Shown one piece after another: positions 24,547-33,041 of a DNA stretch of 64,000 nucleotides (the first letter of the stretch is position 1; each line of letters begins with the position of its first letter). A program made the position numbers and the translations under genes. This DNA comes from Sapientia aquatica (GTDB lineage Bacteria > Pseudomonadota > Gammaproteobacteria > Burkholderiales > Burkholderiaceae_D). The DNA is taken from the NCBI RefSeq assembly GCF_004358105.1, contig NZ_SMYL01000002.1:124001-188000 (forward strand), in the 5' to 3' direction. The notes beneath the pieces were generated by a model. That model was not told where the DNA came from. It searched no databases and saw only the letters and a list, made by a program, of their open reading frames with translations.

Positions 24547-24966
24547 ATGACTAAGGCCGAAAGCGAGTTACATCGCGTTATTCGGGCCAAGCTGTCGCAG
24601 CGACCAGATGTCTGTGCGGAGGTGACGCAACAACTGTGGCAAAGCTTGGCTGCACAACTTGTGCTCATCATTGGTGACGCCGGTTTTAAATCGCTGTTGC
24701 ATCGCAGTCTGCATCTATGTGGCGAGCAATTTCCCTGGCTGTTACCGGTGAACACTTCCCTCCAGCGCGACGCCGTATTTCTTGAATTAAGTACGCGCTT
24801 AGCTGCGCAAGATGTTCTGCAATCTATGGAAGCGTCGATTCGCTTATTGCAATTATTTCTCGATATTTTGACTGTCTTGATTGGTGACTCCTTAACTACC
24901 GGCATTGTTCGTTCGGCCTGGGGTGATGATGCATTTGATTTAGCCGCAACGGAGTTTAAAAAATGA
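24547..24966 (+). CDS. Hypothetical protein coupled to KaiC-like ATPase
   Basis: 139 residues, mostly helical, with a hydrophobic centre (LWQSLAAQLVLIIGDAGFKSLLHRSL) and C-terminal helix (LLQLFLDILTVLIGDSLTTGIV). No signal peptide, cysteine motif or known domain is seen. Its stop overlaps the KaiC-like start (ATGA), which argues that the two proteins act together, for example as partner or regulator. It is not KaiA or KaiB by sequence as far as I can judge. Confidence 0.75.
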   Translation: MTKAESELHRVIRAKLSQRPDVCAEVTQQLWQSLAAQLVLIIGDAGFKSLLHRSLHLCGEQFPWLLPVNTSLQRDAVFLELSTRLAAQDVLQSMEASIRLLQLFLDILTVLIGDSLTTGIVRSAWGDDAFDLAATEFKK

Positions 24967-26408
24967 ATGAAAAAGTGACCATCAATCGCTTATCTACAGG
25001 TGTATGTGGTTTAGATAATTTACTCGGCGGCGGCTTGCCAGAATTCTCGTTTAACCTTATTGCGGGTACGCCTGGCAGCGGTAAGACCACGTTAGCGCAT
25101 CAAATGATGTTCTCCTTGGCGAGTCCGGAACGACGCGCAATTTTCTTTACGGTGTTGGGTGAACCACCGTTAAAAATGCTGCGCTACCAACAGCAATTTC
25201 CATTTTTTGATCTTGCTAAGGTCAATACTTGTATTAAGTTTGTCAATCTGGCGGCGGATTTGTTGGAAGGTGATTTTGACGGCGTGTTGGCGCGGATTGA
25301 GGACGAGGTACAAAAATTTTCACCGAGCTTGTTATTTGTCGATTCATTCCGCTCGGTAGTCGATTCGGCTAAGACCAAAGAAATTGGTTTGTCGGGCTTG
25401 CCACGTTTTGTGCAGCAGCTTGGGATGCAAATGACCAGTTGGCAGGCGACCACGTTTTTGATTGGTGAATATCTCGAACCGGATGAAGAATCTAGCCCGA
25501 TTTTTACCGTTGCCGATGGCATTCTTTGGCTCTCGCAAATGGTGCATCGCGACGCGATGATACGCAAAATTCAAGTCGTCAAAATGCGTGGCCAAGCGCA
25601 GAGCGCGGGGGTACATACTTTTCGGATTAATAATGATGGTGTAGAGATTTTTCCGCGCGCGGTGATTGCTAATAATGGTGACAGCATTTCGATTTCCGGC
25701 GATCAGCGTCTTTCGATGGGAATTGCCCACTTAGATGACATGTTGGGCGGCGGTTTGCCGGTTGGTTATTCATTGCTGGTGGTCGGGCCGTCTGGATCGG
25801 GTAAGTCGATTTTGGCGACCCAGTTTTTGGCTGAAGGTGTGCGGGTCGGAGAGCCAGGCGTAATTGCCGCTTTTGAGAAAAGCCCGAACCAGCTATTAAG
25901 TTATCAGCTAAATGAAATGGTCAAAAGCGGCAATGTCGGCTTGATCAATACCCGTTCGCTTGATTTATCGATTGATCAAATTCTGCACGACATGGTGAGC
26001 ATGATTACGCGCTTACAAGCTAAGCGGGTTGTGATCGATTCCCTATCCGGTTTTGAGTTGGCCTTGGCCTCAGTGTTTCGGGAAGATTTCCGAGAGGCGT
26101 TATATCGCATGGTGGCGGTGTTGACCGGCATGGGCGTAACCGTATTGATGACCGCTGAGCTAGAGGATCAATACACTTTTTTGCGTTTTAGTTCTTACGG
26201 TAATGCGTTTTTGGCCGATGCGATTTTGATGCAACGTTATGTAGAATTAGGCGGTGAATTAAAACGCGTGCTGTCCGTGGTTAAGGTTCGTGCGAGTAAT
26301 CACAGCAAGCAAATTCGCTTTTTTGAAGTGGGCCCTAACCAAATTATCATCGGCGAGCCATTAAGCAATTACCAAGGCATCTTGACCGGCAATTTAACAA
26401 CCTGTTGA
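24963..26408 (+). CDS. KaiC-like double P-loop ATPase
   Basis: 481 residues in two RecA-like KaiC domains. Domain 1 has GGGLPEFSFNLIAGTPGSGK (P-loop 35-42) and a Walker B at LLFVDSFRS; domain 2 has P-loop GPSGSGKS (275-282) and RVVIDSLSG. Such proteins hydrolyse ATP as hexamers and serve in signalling; true KaiC is the cyanobacterial clock kinase. By my alignment from memory, the clock phosphosites S431/T432 correspond to A415/F416, and the second-domain catalytic glutamate pair becomes E305-K306. A clock-like phosphocycle is thus unlikely. Neighbours are a hybrid kinase and an unknown coupled protein. Confidence 0.9.
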   Translation: MNEKVTINRLSTGVCGLDNLLGGGLPEFSFNLIAGTPGSGKTTLAHQMMFSLASPERRAIFFTVLGEPPLKMLRYQQQFPFFDLAKVNTCIKFVNLAADLLEGDFDGVLARIEDEVQKFSPSLLFVDSFRSVVDSAKTKEIGLSGLPRFVQQLGMQMTSWQATTFLIGEYLEPDEESSPIFTVADGILWLSQMVHRDAMIRKIQVVKMRGQAQSAGVHTFRINNDGVEIFPRAVIANNGDSISISGDQRLSMGIAHLDDMLGGGLPVGYSLLVVGPSGSGKSILATQFLAEGVRVGEPGVIAAFEKSPNQLLSYQLNEMVKSGNVGLINTRSLDLSIDQILHDMVSMITRLQAKRVVIDSLSGFELALASVFREDFREALYRMVAVLTGMGVTVLMTAELEDQYTFLRFSSYGNAFLADAILMQRYVELGGELKRVLSVVKVRASNHSKQIRFFEVGPNQIIIGEPLSNYQGILTGNLTTC

Positions 26409-26807
26409 TAGCCGCATTATTGTTTCAGCACAAGCGCGCTTGGCCTATTGAATGAAATAATCGATCAGTCATCATTACTACTCCTATTATTGCTGCTCGA
26501 TGTAGTCCCACCAGCACTTAGCTCCCCATTAAGACATTCTTTTAAATGTCAGTCCTATATTACGCGGCAACATGGCGTAGTTCTTCCTTTTCATCTCCTT
26601 CCTCGGAGAAGCGCCTAGCTTGCACCAGCGTTTATTTCCGTACCATTGAGTCAATACAACTATTGTCTTTTTAGTTCTAATGTGCGCTAGCTAACAGAGA
26701 AGTGCGACGACAATAATTACATTTTCTTATGTTTTTACTCTCATCATGTTGTCACGACATGGATGTACCGCACTTCAATGTAAGACCAAGAGGAACGAGC
26801 TTTACTC
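26409..26807. other. Intergenic region before the Crp-like regulator
   Basis: 399 bp without a gene. It holds palindrome copy 9 and a small imperfect hairpin (GACATT/AATGTC near 26533). AGAGGAACG lies 13-20 bases before the next start. Nothing else is recognised. Confidence 0.6.
26681..26696 (+). promoter_or_regulatory. Recurrent intergenic palindrome, copy 9
   Basis: TGTGCGCTAGCTAACA, 112 bp before the Crp/Fnr-like gene at 26808. Nearly identical in reverse orientation to copy 12 at 47336. Operator role inferred. Confidence 0.4.
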
Positions 26808-27527
26808 ATGCTAATTAAGCACAATCCTAATCAGAATCATCTTTTAGCGGCGTTACCGGAAGCGGTTTTTGGGCGGCTTGAAATGTATCTAGAATTAGTA
26901 CCGATGTTGTTGGGCGACGTGTTATGCGAGTCGGGCGGTAAATTAAATTACGTCTACTTTCCCACCACGTCGATTATTTCGCTGCACTATATTTTGGAAA
27001 ACGGCGGTTCATCTGAATTCGCTGGCGTTGGTAATGAGGGCGTATTCGGCATCGCACTGCTCATGGGTGGCAATACCACGCCTAGTCGCGCAATCGTGCA
27101 AACCGGCGGACACGGTTATCGGCTCAAAGCGTCTGTCTTGCTGGAAGAATTCCAACTCGGTGGTTTGCTGCAAAAATTAATGCTGCGCTACACCCAAGCA
27201 CTAATTACCCAAATGTCGCAAACCGCAGTCTGCAATCGGCATCATTCGGTTGAACAGCAATTGTGTCGTTGGCTGTTATTGACGCTAGATCGCTTGCCGA
27301 CGAATGAACTCACCATGACCCAAGAATTAATCGCCAGCATGTTGGGTGTGCGGCGTGAAGGAGTGACCGAGGCGGCGGGCAAGTTGCAGCAGATCGGCTA
27401 TATCAGTTATCGGCGTGGACATATCACCGTGCTAAATCGGGTCGGTTTAGAGCAGCAATCGTGTGAATGCTATTTGGTAGTGAAAAAAGAATTTGCCCGA
27501 CTGTTATCCGATGTACATCAACGTTAA
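26808..27527 (+). CDS. Crp/Fnr family transcriptional regulator
   Basis: 239 residues. A degenerate cyclic-nucleotide-binding domain (LPEAVFGRLEMYLELVPMLLGDVLCESGGKL region, lacking the standard phosphate cassette) is followed by a winged helix with LTMTQELIASMLGVRREGVTEAAGKLQQIG. This subfamily is widespread in proteobacteria and often sits beside signalling genes; effectors are unknown. The site AGAGGAAC is somewhat far from ATG. It is followed 78 bp later by the second hybrid kinase. Confidence 0.88.
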   Translation: MLIKHNPNQNHLLAALPEAVFGRLEMYLELVPMLLGDVLCESGGKLNYVYFPTTSIISLHYILENGGSSEFAGVGNEGVFGIALLMGGNTTPSRAIVQTGGHGYRLKASVLLEEFQLGGLLQKLMLRYTQALITQMSQTAVCNRHHSVEQQLCRWLLLTLDRLPTNELTMTQELIASMLGVRREGVTEAAGKLQQIGYISYRRGHITVLNRVGLEQQSCECYLVVKKEFARLLSDVHQR

Positions 27528-27605
27528 GCCCGCACCAGCCAGCGACGTTAGCTTGGACGAAGTAGCGCGTGATTATGTAGTTGAATCCAATCAGGATCAA
27601 TCCAG

Positions 27606-29480
27606 ATGCCAATGAATAACTCAATCAACCATATGCCTTACGAACGGGTCGTGATCGTCTGTGTGGCATTAATGCTTAATCTGGTGATTTGGAATTACGC
27701 GATGCCAGCGAGTGCATTGGCTTCCCCGCTAACGACCGCCACCAGCATTTTCTATTTTGTGTTTGTAACGGTCTTAATTGGCTTTTACGTTTGGATAAGA
27801 CATTTGCGCTTTCGCTGTGAAACACTCGAGCAGGCGTTAAATCAGCGCGGAATCGACAATGTCATTGCAGTGCATGAGTTGAACGCTCTGCATGATTTGC
27901 AGTTTTATACTCGCTCCTTAGTTGAAGCGAATTTGGATGCGATCATGGCCATCAGCACCGCCGGCATTATTTTTGATGTGAACCATCCGGCTGAATTACT
28001 GACCGGTTTTACCCGCAAAGAATTAATCGGCTCCAAGTTTGAGAGCTATGCAACCGATAGCCTGTCCGCGCGTTTTGCTATCAATCGTGCTTTAACTGAA
28101 GGGCCGGTCGCTAATTACGATTTGGTGGTGAGAGCCAAAAACGGTCAACAAGTATCGGTCTCGTATAATTTTTCTGTTTTGCACGATGCGCATGAACAAT
28201 CGGTCGGGTTGATTGCCAGCGCGCGCGATGTGACCAACAACAAGAAATTCGAATATCTCCTAGAAGAAAACAACTTGGCGCTGCAAAACGCCAAAGCGGT
28301 GGCTGAAAAAGCAAACTTAGCCAAGTCGGAATTTTTATCCAGCATGAGCCATGAACTACGCACGCCGTTGAACGCGATTCTGGGTTTTGCCCAGTTAATG
28401 GATGCCGATCAAGTACTGCCGAAGGCAACCGAAAAGCTCGCCATTAAACAGATTTTGCAAGGCGGGTGGTATTTATTGGAGCTGATTAATGAAATTCTTG
28501 ATTTGGCTTCGATTGAAGCCGGTAAAGCGGTTTTGCTCAATGAAATAGTGTCACTATTTGATGTACTGACCGACTGCAAAGCAATGATAGAGCAGCAGGC
28601 GAGTAAAAAAAATGTGCGCTTGATTTTCCCGTTATTTGATAATGCCGCCATGTACGTTAATGCCGATCAAACACGGGTTAAGCAAGTGATGATTAATTTG
28701 TTGTCGAATGCGATCAAGTACAACAAAAAAGGCGGTGAAATCCAAGTGCAGTGCCGAACTAGCGGTTCATCCTTTGTGCACATTAGTGTGCGCGATACGG
28801 GCGCGGGTTTAAGTTCGGAACAACTGCTGCATTTATTTGAGCCGTTTAATCGTTTAGGGCGCGAGGGCGGTTCGGAAGATGGCACCGGTATCGGCTTGGT
28901 GGTGACCAAACAATTGGTTGAATTGATGGGCGGGCGCATAGGCGTGCAGAGCACGGTCGGCAGCGGCAGTGTGTTTTGGATTGAATTGCCGGTTGAGCAA
29001 AACTTAGGTCCTAGCCAAGCGCTCAAGGACGATTCTAGCCAGATCTATGCCAATCTTGTACCTGCTAACACGAGTAAAAAAACGGTGTTGTGCATCGAGG
29101 ATAATCCAGCCAATTTAGTCTTGATTGAACAGTTGATGCATAGCCGACCGGAGATCGAATTGTTAACTGCCAATACCGGAAAGCTTGGCATTGAAATAGC
29201 CCAAAACCGTTTGCCCGATGTGATTTTAATGGATATCAATTTGCCCGATATTCATGGATTTGAGATTTTAAAAGCCTTAAAAGAATTTGGCGCAACGGCT
29301 TCAATTCCGGTGATCGGTTTGTCAGCCAATGCCATGCAAGTCGATATTGAAAACGGTCTTGCTGCTGGCTGTTTGTACTACCTAACCAAGCCGGTCAAAG
29401 TGCGCGAACTGATGACGACATTAGACGCAACCTTGTACGACCCGCAGCGCATTGCCGAATTACAGAATGCTGTGCTTTAA
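27606..29480 (+). CDS. Membrane hybrid histidine kinase with PAS domain
   Basis: 624 residues. Two membrane helices (about 14-34 and 43-63) are followed by a PAS domain (about 100-220, MAISTAGIIFDVNHPAELLTGF). HisKA has H-box KSEFLSSMSHELRTPLNAI, and HATPase_c has N-box MINLLSNAIKYN and G2 GTGIGLVVTKQLVELMGG. The receiver is at about 495-615 (VLCIEDNPANLVLIEQL, acceptor in VILMDINLPDIHG, K in TKPVK). The layout suggests a membrane-anchored kinase sensing a cytoplasmic PAS signal. Start may be the second ATG at 27612. The response regulator gene begins 69 bp after it. Confidence 0.93.
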   Translation: MPMNNSINHMPYERVVIVCVALMLNLVIWNYAMPASALASPLTTATSIFYFVFVTVLIGFYVWIRHLRFRCETLEQALNQRGIDNVIAVHELNALHDLQFYTRSLVEANLDAIMAISTAGIIFDVNHPAELLTGFTRKELIGSKFESYATDSLSARFAINRALTEGPVANYDLVVRAKNGQQVSVSYNFSVLHDAHEQSVGLIASARDVTNNKKFEYLLEENNLALQNAKAVAEKANLAKSEFLSSMSHELRTPLNAILGFAQLMDADQVLPKATEKLAIKQILQGGWYLLELINEILDLASIEAGKAVLLNEIVSLFDVLTDCKAMIEQQASKKNVRLIFPLFDNAAMYVNADQTRVKQVMINLLSNAIKYNKKGGEIQVQCRTSGSSFVHISVRDTGAGLSSEQLLHLFEPFNRLGREGGSEDGTGIGLVVTKQLVELMGGRIGVQSTVGSGSVFWIELPVEQNLGPSQALKDDSSQIYANLVPANTSKKTVLCIEDNPANLVLIEQLMHSRPEIELLTANTGKLGIEIAQNRLPDVILMDINLPDIHGFEILKALKEFGATASIPVIGLSANAMQVDIENGLAAGCLYYLTKPVKVRELMTTLDATLYDPQRIAELQNAVL

Positions 29481-29549
29481 GCGTTACGGCAAGCGTGAGC
29501 AATCCACTATTTATTATTAGTCGCACTGATGGTTTTATCGAAAGAAATC

Positions 29550-30716
29550 ATGATTAAGTTATCGGAAGTACTCTCTGCCAGCATTTTGATTGTGGACGAC
29601 CAAGAGTCCAACGTTATTTTGTTAGAGAAGCTATTGGCTTCAGCTGGCTACACCAATATTAGTTCCACCAAAAATCCCCGCGCGGTGTGCGCCATGCACA
29701 TGGAACACAGCTACGATTTGATTTTGTTGGATTTGCAAATGCCAGAGATGGATGGTTTTCAAGTCATGGAGGGGATTAAAGAAATCGAGAAAAATAGTTA
29801 TTCGCCGGTCTTGGTCGTGACCGCGCAGCCGGAACATAAATTGCGTGCCTTAAAAGCCGGCGCGAAAGATTTTATCAGTAAGCCAATTGAAGCCTTAGAA
29901 CTGAAAACCCGCATCCACAATATGTTGGAAGTGCGCTTGCTATACAAAAAATTAGAAAGCTACAACGAGCTATTAGAAAAGAAGGTTATCGAGCGCACGG
30001 CGCAATTGCATGCTAGCGAAGCGCGCTTTAAAAATTTTACTGAACTCACCTCCGATTGGTATTGGGAACAAGACGCGGTAGGAAAATTTACCACCGTCTC
30101 TGGCCCGGTATTTGAAATGCTAGGAATTGAGACTGACGACAATAATGAATTCTTGCCGGAAGAATGGAATCAAGAAGAATTAGCTACGCTCAAATACAAC
30201 ATCGCTACCCGGCGTCCATTTCTGGATTTTATTTATTCGCTCAAAAAGCCCAGCGGTAAAACCCAACGTTTGCAAGTGAGTGGCGAACCGATGTTCGATA
30301 CCAGCAGCCGCTTTATCGGCTATCGCGGCGTGGGCGTGGAAATCACCGATCAACATTATGCCTATCGCAAGGAATCCAATTTCCGCAAAGCGATAGATGT
30401 GATTAATCTGGGAATCTGTCTCATTAATCCCATTACCTTTGAACTGATGGACACCAACGAGACCATGTGCCAAATGTCGGGATTTAATCGCGCTGAATTG
30501 TTGACGCTGACTTTGCCCGCACTGATGGTAGCGTTAGCGCAAGATTTGGCTAAGGTGTTTGCCACAGTTATCGCGCACGAACCCCACCCAGCTAGCGCCG
30601 CACAATTGCGCTGCAAAGACGAGACTTTATTACCTGTGCAGGCTGATTACCGCTGTATGAATGATGATGGCAATGCCATCATCGTTGCGACGTTTGGCTT
30701 GAAGACCGCCAGTTAA
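29550..30716 (+). CDS. Response regulator with PAS domains, no output domain
   Basis: 388 residues. An N-terminal receiver (ILIVDDQESNVILLEKLL, acceptor in LILLDLQMPEMDG, K in SKPIEALELK) is followed by a coiled coil and two PAS-like regions (about 150-265 and 270-385). The end carries no EAL, GGDEF, HD-GYP or DNA-binding domain. It may act as a signal adaptor for the upstream kinase or be a fragment of a larger modular protein. ATG 29550 follows GAAAG; ATG 29529 is possible but lacks a site. Confidence 0.85.
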   Translation: MIKLSEVLSASILIVDDQESNVILLEKLLASAGYTNISSTKNPRAVCAMHMEHSYDLILLDLQMPEMDGFQVMEGIKEIEKNSYSPVLVVTAQPEHKLRALKAGAKDFISKPIEALELKTRIHNMLEVRLLYKKLESYNELLEKKVIERTAQLHASEARFKNFTELTSDWYWEQDAVGKFTTVSGPVFEMLGIETDDNNEFLPEEWNQEELATLKYNIATRRPFLDFIYSLKKPSGKTQRLQVSGEPMFDTSSRFIGYRGVGVEITDQHYAYRKESNFRKAIDVINLGICLINPITFELMDTNETMCQMSGFNRAELLTLTLPALMVALAQDLAKVFATVIAHEPHPASAAQLRCKDETLLPVQADYRCMNDDGNAIIVATFGLKTAS

Positions 30717-31023
30717 CGTTGGGGCTTATTAGCGATCTACTAAGGATGGTTGGTTGGGTTCTGATTTTGGCGACCTTGATTATTTTAGGTATAAAAAGTT
30801 CAGATATTTGCGCCACACATTTGTAAGCAATTTAGCTTGTTTGTTGTGCCACATGTTCACTGTGGGCGTTACTCGATTTGTACAATTTGAACGAACATCT
30901 TGAAACACATTTTTACTATAAATTACCGGTAAATTCTTTTGCTTTAGATTGTGAGTTGTATTATTCAACGGCAAGTTTTGGTTTTTATAGTGCCGTATTT
31001 ACAGAACTACAAGGAATAATACG
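30717..31023. other. AT-rich intergenic region
   Basis: 307 bp before the DUF5666 gene. I see no gene, no palindrome copy and no clear terminator. AAGGAATAATACG precedes the downstream start. Confidence 0.6.
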
Positions 31024-32838
31024 ATGAAAAATTATCTAAATTACCTCCGATTTATCGTCTCCCTGATCTTAGTTTCTTTGATGTTAAGTGCTTGTAGCGG
31101 CGGCGGCTCGGGCAGCGCGGGCAGTGCTGTTAGCAGCGGTGGTTCGGGTGGCGGCGCTACCGGCTCAGGTGGCTCTGGTGGAACAGGCTCAAAGGCAGCA
31201 GTGAGCAATACCGTTTCCGGCACCATCACCGGTTTTGGCAGTATCGTCGTTGATGGTCAGGAATATGCGGAGAGTGCCTCAACGAGCTATGCCTCCGAAT
31301 TCAAAGGCACGCAGCACGCGTTGGCGGCGGCAGAATTAAATCTCGGACAACACGTTAATCTGACCTTGGATAGTAGCGGCAAAGTTGTACAGGCCGTGGT
31401 TATTCCTGATCTAGAAGGTCCCGTTTCATCGATCACTTCAACCGTGACAGTGGGAACTGGCAGCACGGCCGCGACCTTACCCGCGATTACGGTCTCGGGC
31501 GTTTTGGTTGTGACTAATTCCGACCCAACTCAAGGACCGGTGACAGCTTTCGGTGGCGGTTACACTGCGTTGACCAGCGTTGCGTTGGCCGATAACGTCG
31601 AAGTGCACGGCCTATTGAAATCAGCCAACGGTGTCGATTATGTGCAAGCGACTCATATTGCTAAGGAACCGACCTTTATTGGTACGCGCGTCATCGGAAC
31701 CATCGCAAACTACAATGCCAGCGCCAATACCTTTACGCTAGGTTCGGGCAGCAGCGCGATTACCATTAATGCTACCGGTGCAACCGTTGAGCCAGCGAGT
31801 ACAACATTAGCCAATGGCTTGGTGGTTAGCGTATGGAGCAGCGCCGCCATTAGCAATAGCAGTCTGACTGTGACGACTGTGCGGGTAGCAAATCCAGCAT
31901 TTGGCGCGACCAGTTTTGTTGGCGTTAGCGGCCCAATCAGTGCCTATGTATCGCAATCAAGTTTTGTGGTGAATGGCTTGACTGTGGACGCCAGCGGCGT
32001 GACCTTGCCTGGCGACGTTACCGCATTGAGTAATGGCTTAGTCGTGGGCGTGGCTGGCACGATTAATAGTTCCGGTACATTGGTGGCAAGCAAGTTGCAT
32101 ATTTTCGAATCGGATTCGGTCAAGGCGGAACCGGTATTTTTACAAGGTTCGATCAGCAATTTTGTCAGCGCAGCAAATTTCACCGTACGTGGCGTGCAGG
32201 TTGATGGTAGCCAGAGTCCGACTTTTAGTACTGGTTCAACTGCGGCCAACTTAGTCAATGGTGCGTTTGTTCGGATTAAAGGCACCTTAACCAACAACAC
32301 GGTTGTGGCAACCAAGATTGACTTTATTACGCCGCCAGCCAGTGCCGTCGTTAATTTGATTGGTCAAATTCAAAGCTATGATGCGACCACCAATACCGTC
32401 ACAATTACCGCTAAGGATTTCGACAAAAATCAAGTTGTCACCGCGGTGCTTTCTTCTTCTGTGATGTATTTGAATGGAACAGCGGCCAATTTAACAGTCG
32501 GCCAATTGGTGGACATGATTGGCATCGAAAGCACGACAGCCGCCAATACCTTTAATGTCAACACGGTGACTTTCCTGCCAACTCCACCTTCCACGTGGCA
32601 GGGAGGATCGAATGGCCCATCAATTTTATTAAACGGCACCATTAGCGCCGTAACGCCTGCGACCGGAACCGTGACGTCTTTCGTGCTACATGGACTAACG
32701 ATTAACGTCGGCAGCGCATCGATTTTGTCGGTGACTGGCGCAACCAGCACAACGCTGGCGGTTGGTGAAAAAGTCTCTGCTTTTGTGACCGTGGCAAACG
32801 GCAATGTGTTGACGGCATCGGTAATTCAAATTTATTAA
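31024..32838 (+). CDS. DUF5666 repeat lipoprotein
   Basis: 604 residues. A lipoprotein signal ends SLMLSAC and is followed by a Gly/Ser linker. The remainder is built of repeated beta-rich modules of about 60-75 residues opening with G-x-I-x-x-F/Y and V-x-G-x-x-V-D (GTITGFGSIVVDG, GPISAYVSQSSFVVNGLTVD, GSISNFVSAANFTVRGVQVD, GQIQSYDATTNTVTI), the DUF5666 pattern. Function unknown; the protein should be lipid-anchored in the periplasm or at the surface. AAGGAATA precedes ATG and a strong terminator follows. It is a single-gene unit. Confidence 0.85.
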   Translation: MKNYLNYLRFIVSLILVSLMLSACSGGGSGSAGSAVSSGGSGGGATGSGGSGGTGSKAAVSNTVSGTITGFGSIVVDGQEYAESASTSYASEFKGTQHALAAAELNLGQHVNLTLDSSGKVVQAVVIPDLEGPVSSITSTVTVGTGSTAATLPAITVSGVLVVTNSDPTQGPVTAFGGGYTALTSVALADNVEVHGLLKSANGVDYVQATHIAKEPTFIGTRVIGTIANYNASANTFTLGSGSSAITINATGATVEPASTTLANGLVVSVWSSAAISNSSLTVTTVRVANPAFGATSFVGVSGPISAYVSQSSFVVNGLTVDASGVTLPGDVTALSNGLVVGVAGTINSSGTLVASKLHIFESDSVKAEPVFLQGSISNFVSAANFTVRGVQVDGSQSPTFSTGSTAANLVNGAFVRIKGTLTNNTVVATKIDFITPPASAVVNLIGQIQSYDATTNTVTITAKDFDKNQVVTAVLSSSVMYLNGTAANLTVGQLVDMIGIESTTAANTFNVNTVTFLPTPPSTWQGGSNGPSILLNGTISAVTPATGTVTSFVLHGLTINVGSASILSVTGATSTTLAVGEKVSAFVTVANGNVLTASVIQIY

Positions 32839-32865
32839 TTTGTATTGTTGGATGTTGAATTAGTA

Positions 32866-32897
32866 GGTGGCTATCGTTGGATAGCCGCCTTTTTTTT
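32866..32897 (+). terminator. Intrinsic terminator of the DUF5666 gene
   Basis: 10-bp stem GGTGGCTATC / GATAGCCGCC (one G-T pair), GTTG loop, followed by eight T. Confidence 0.92.
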
Positions 32898-33041
32898 CAC
32901 CTAATTTTTAGGCGGTGCATCAAGCACGCGACAAAAACCACTAAATCTTCATCGCCCCAACCGACTTGGCAAAGACTGAGGTACTATTTATCGCCTAAAT
33001 TTAGACGAAAAAATCAATTAAAACTCTAGGGAGACAGCCCA

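Noticed and set aside
24963-26408. A complete KaiABC clock
   Set aside because: No KaiA- or KaiB-like protein is seen and the phosphosites of KaiC appear absent.
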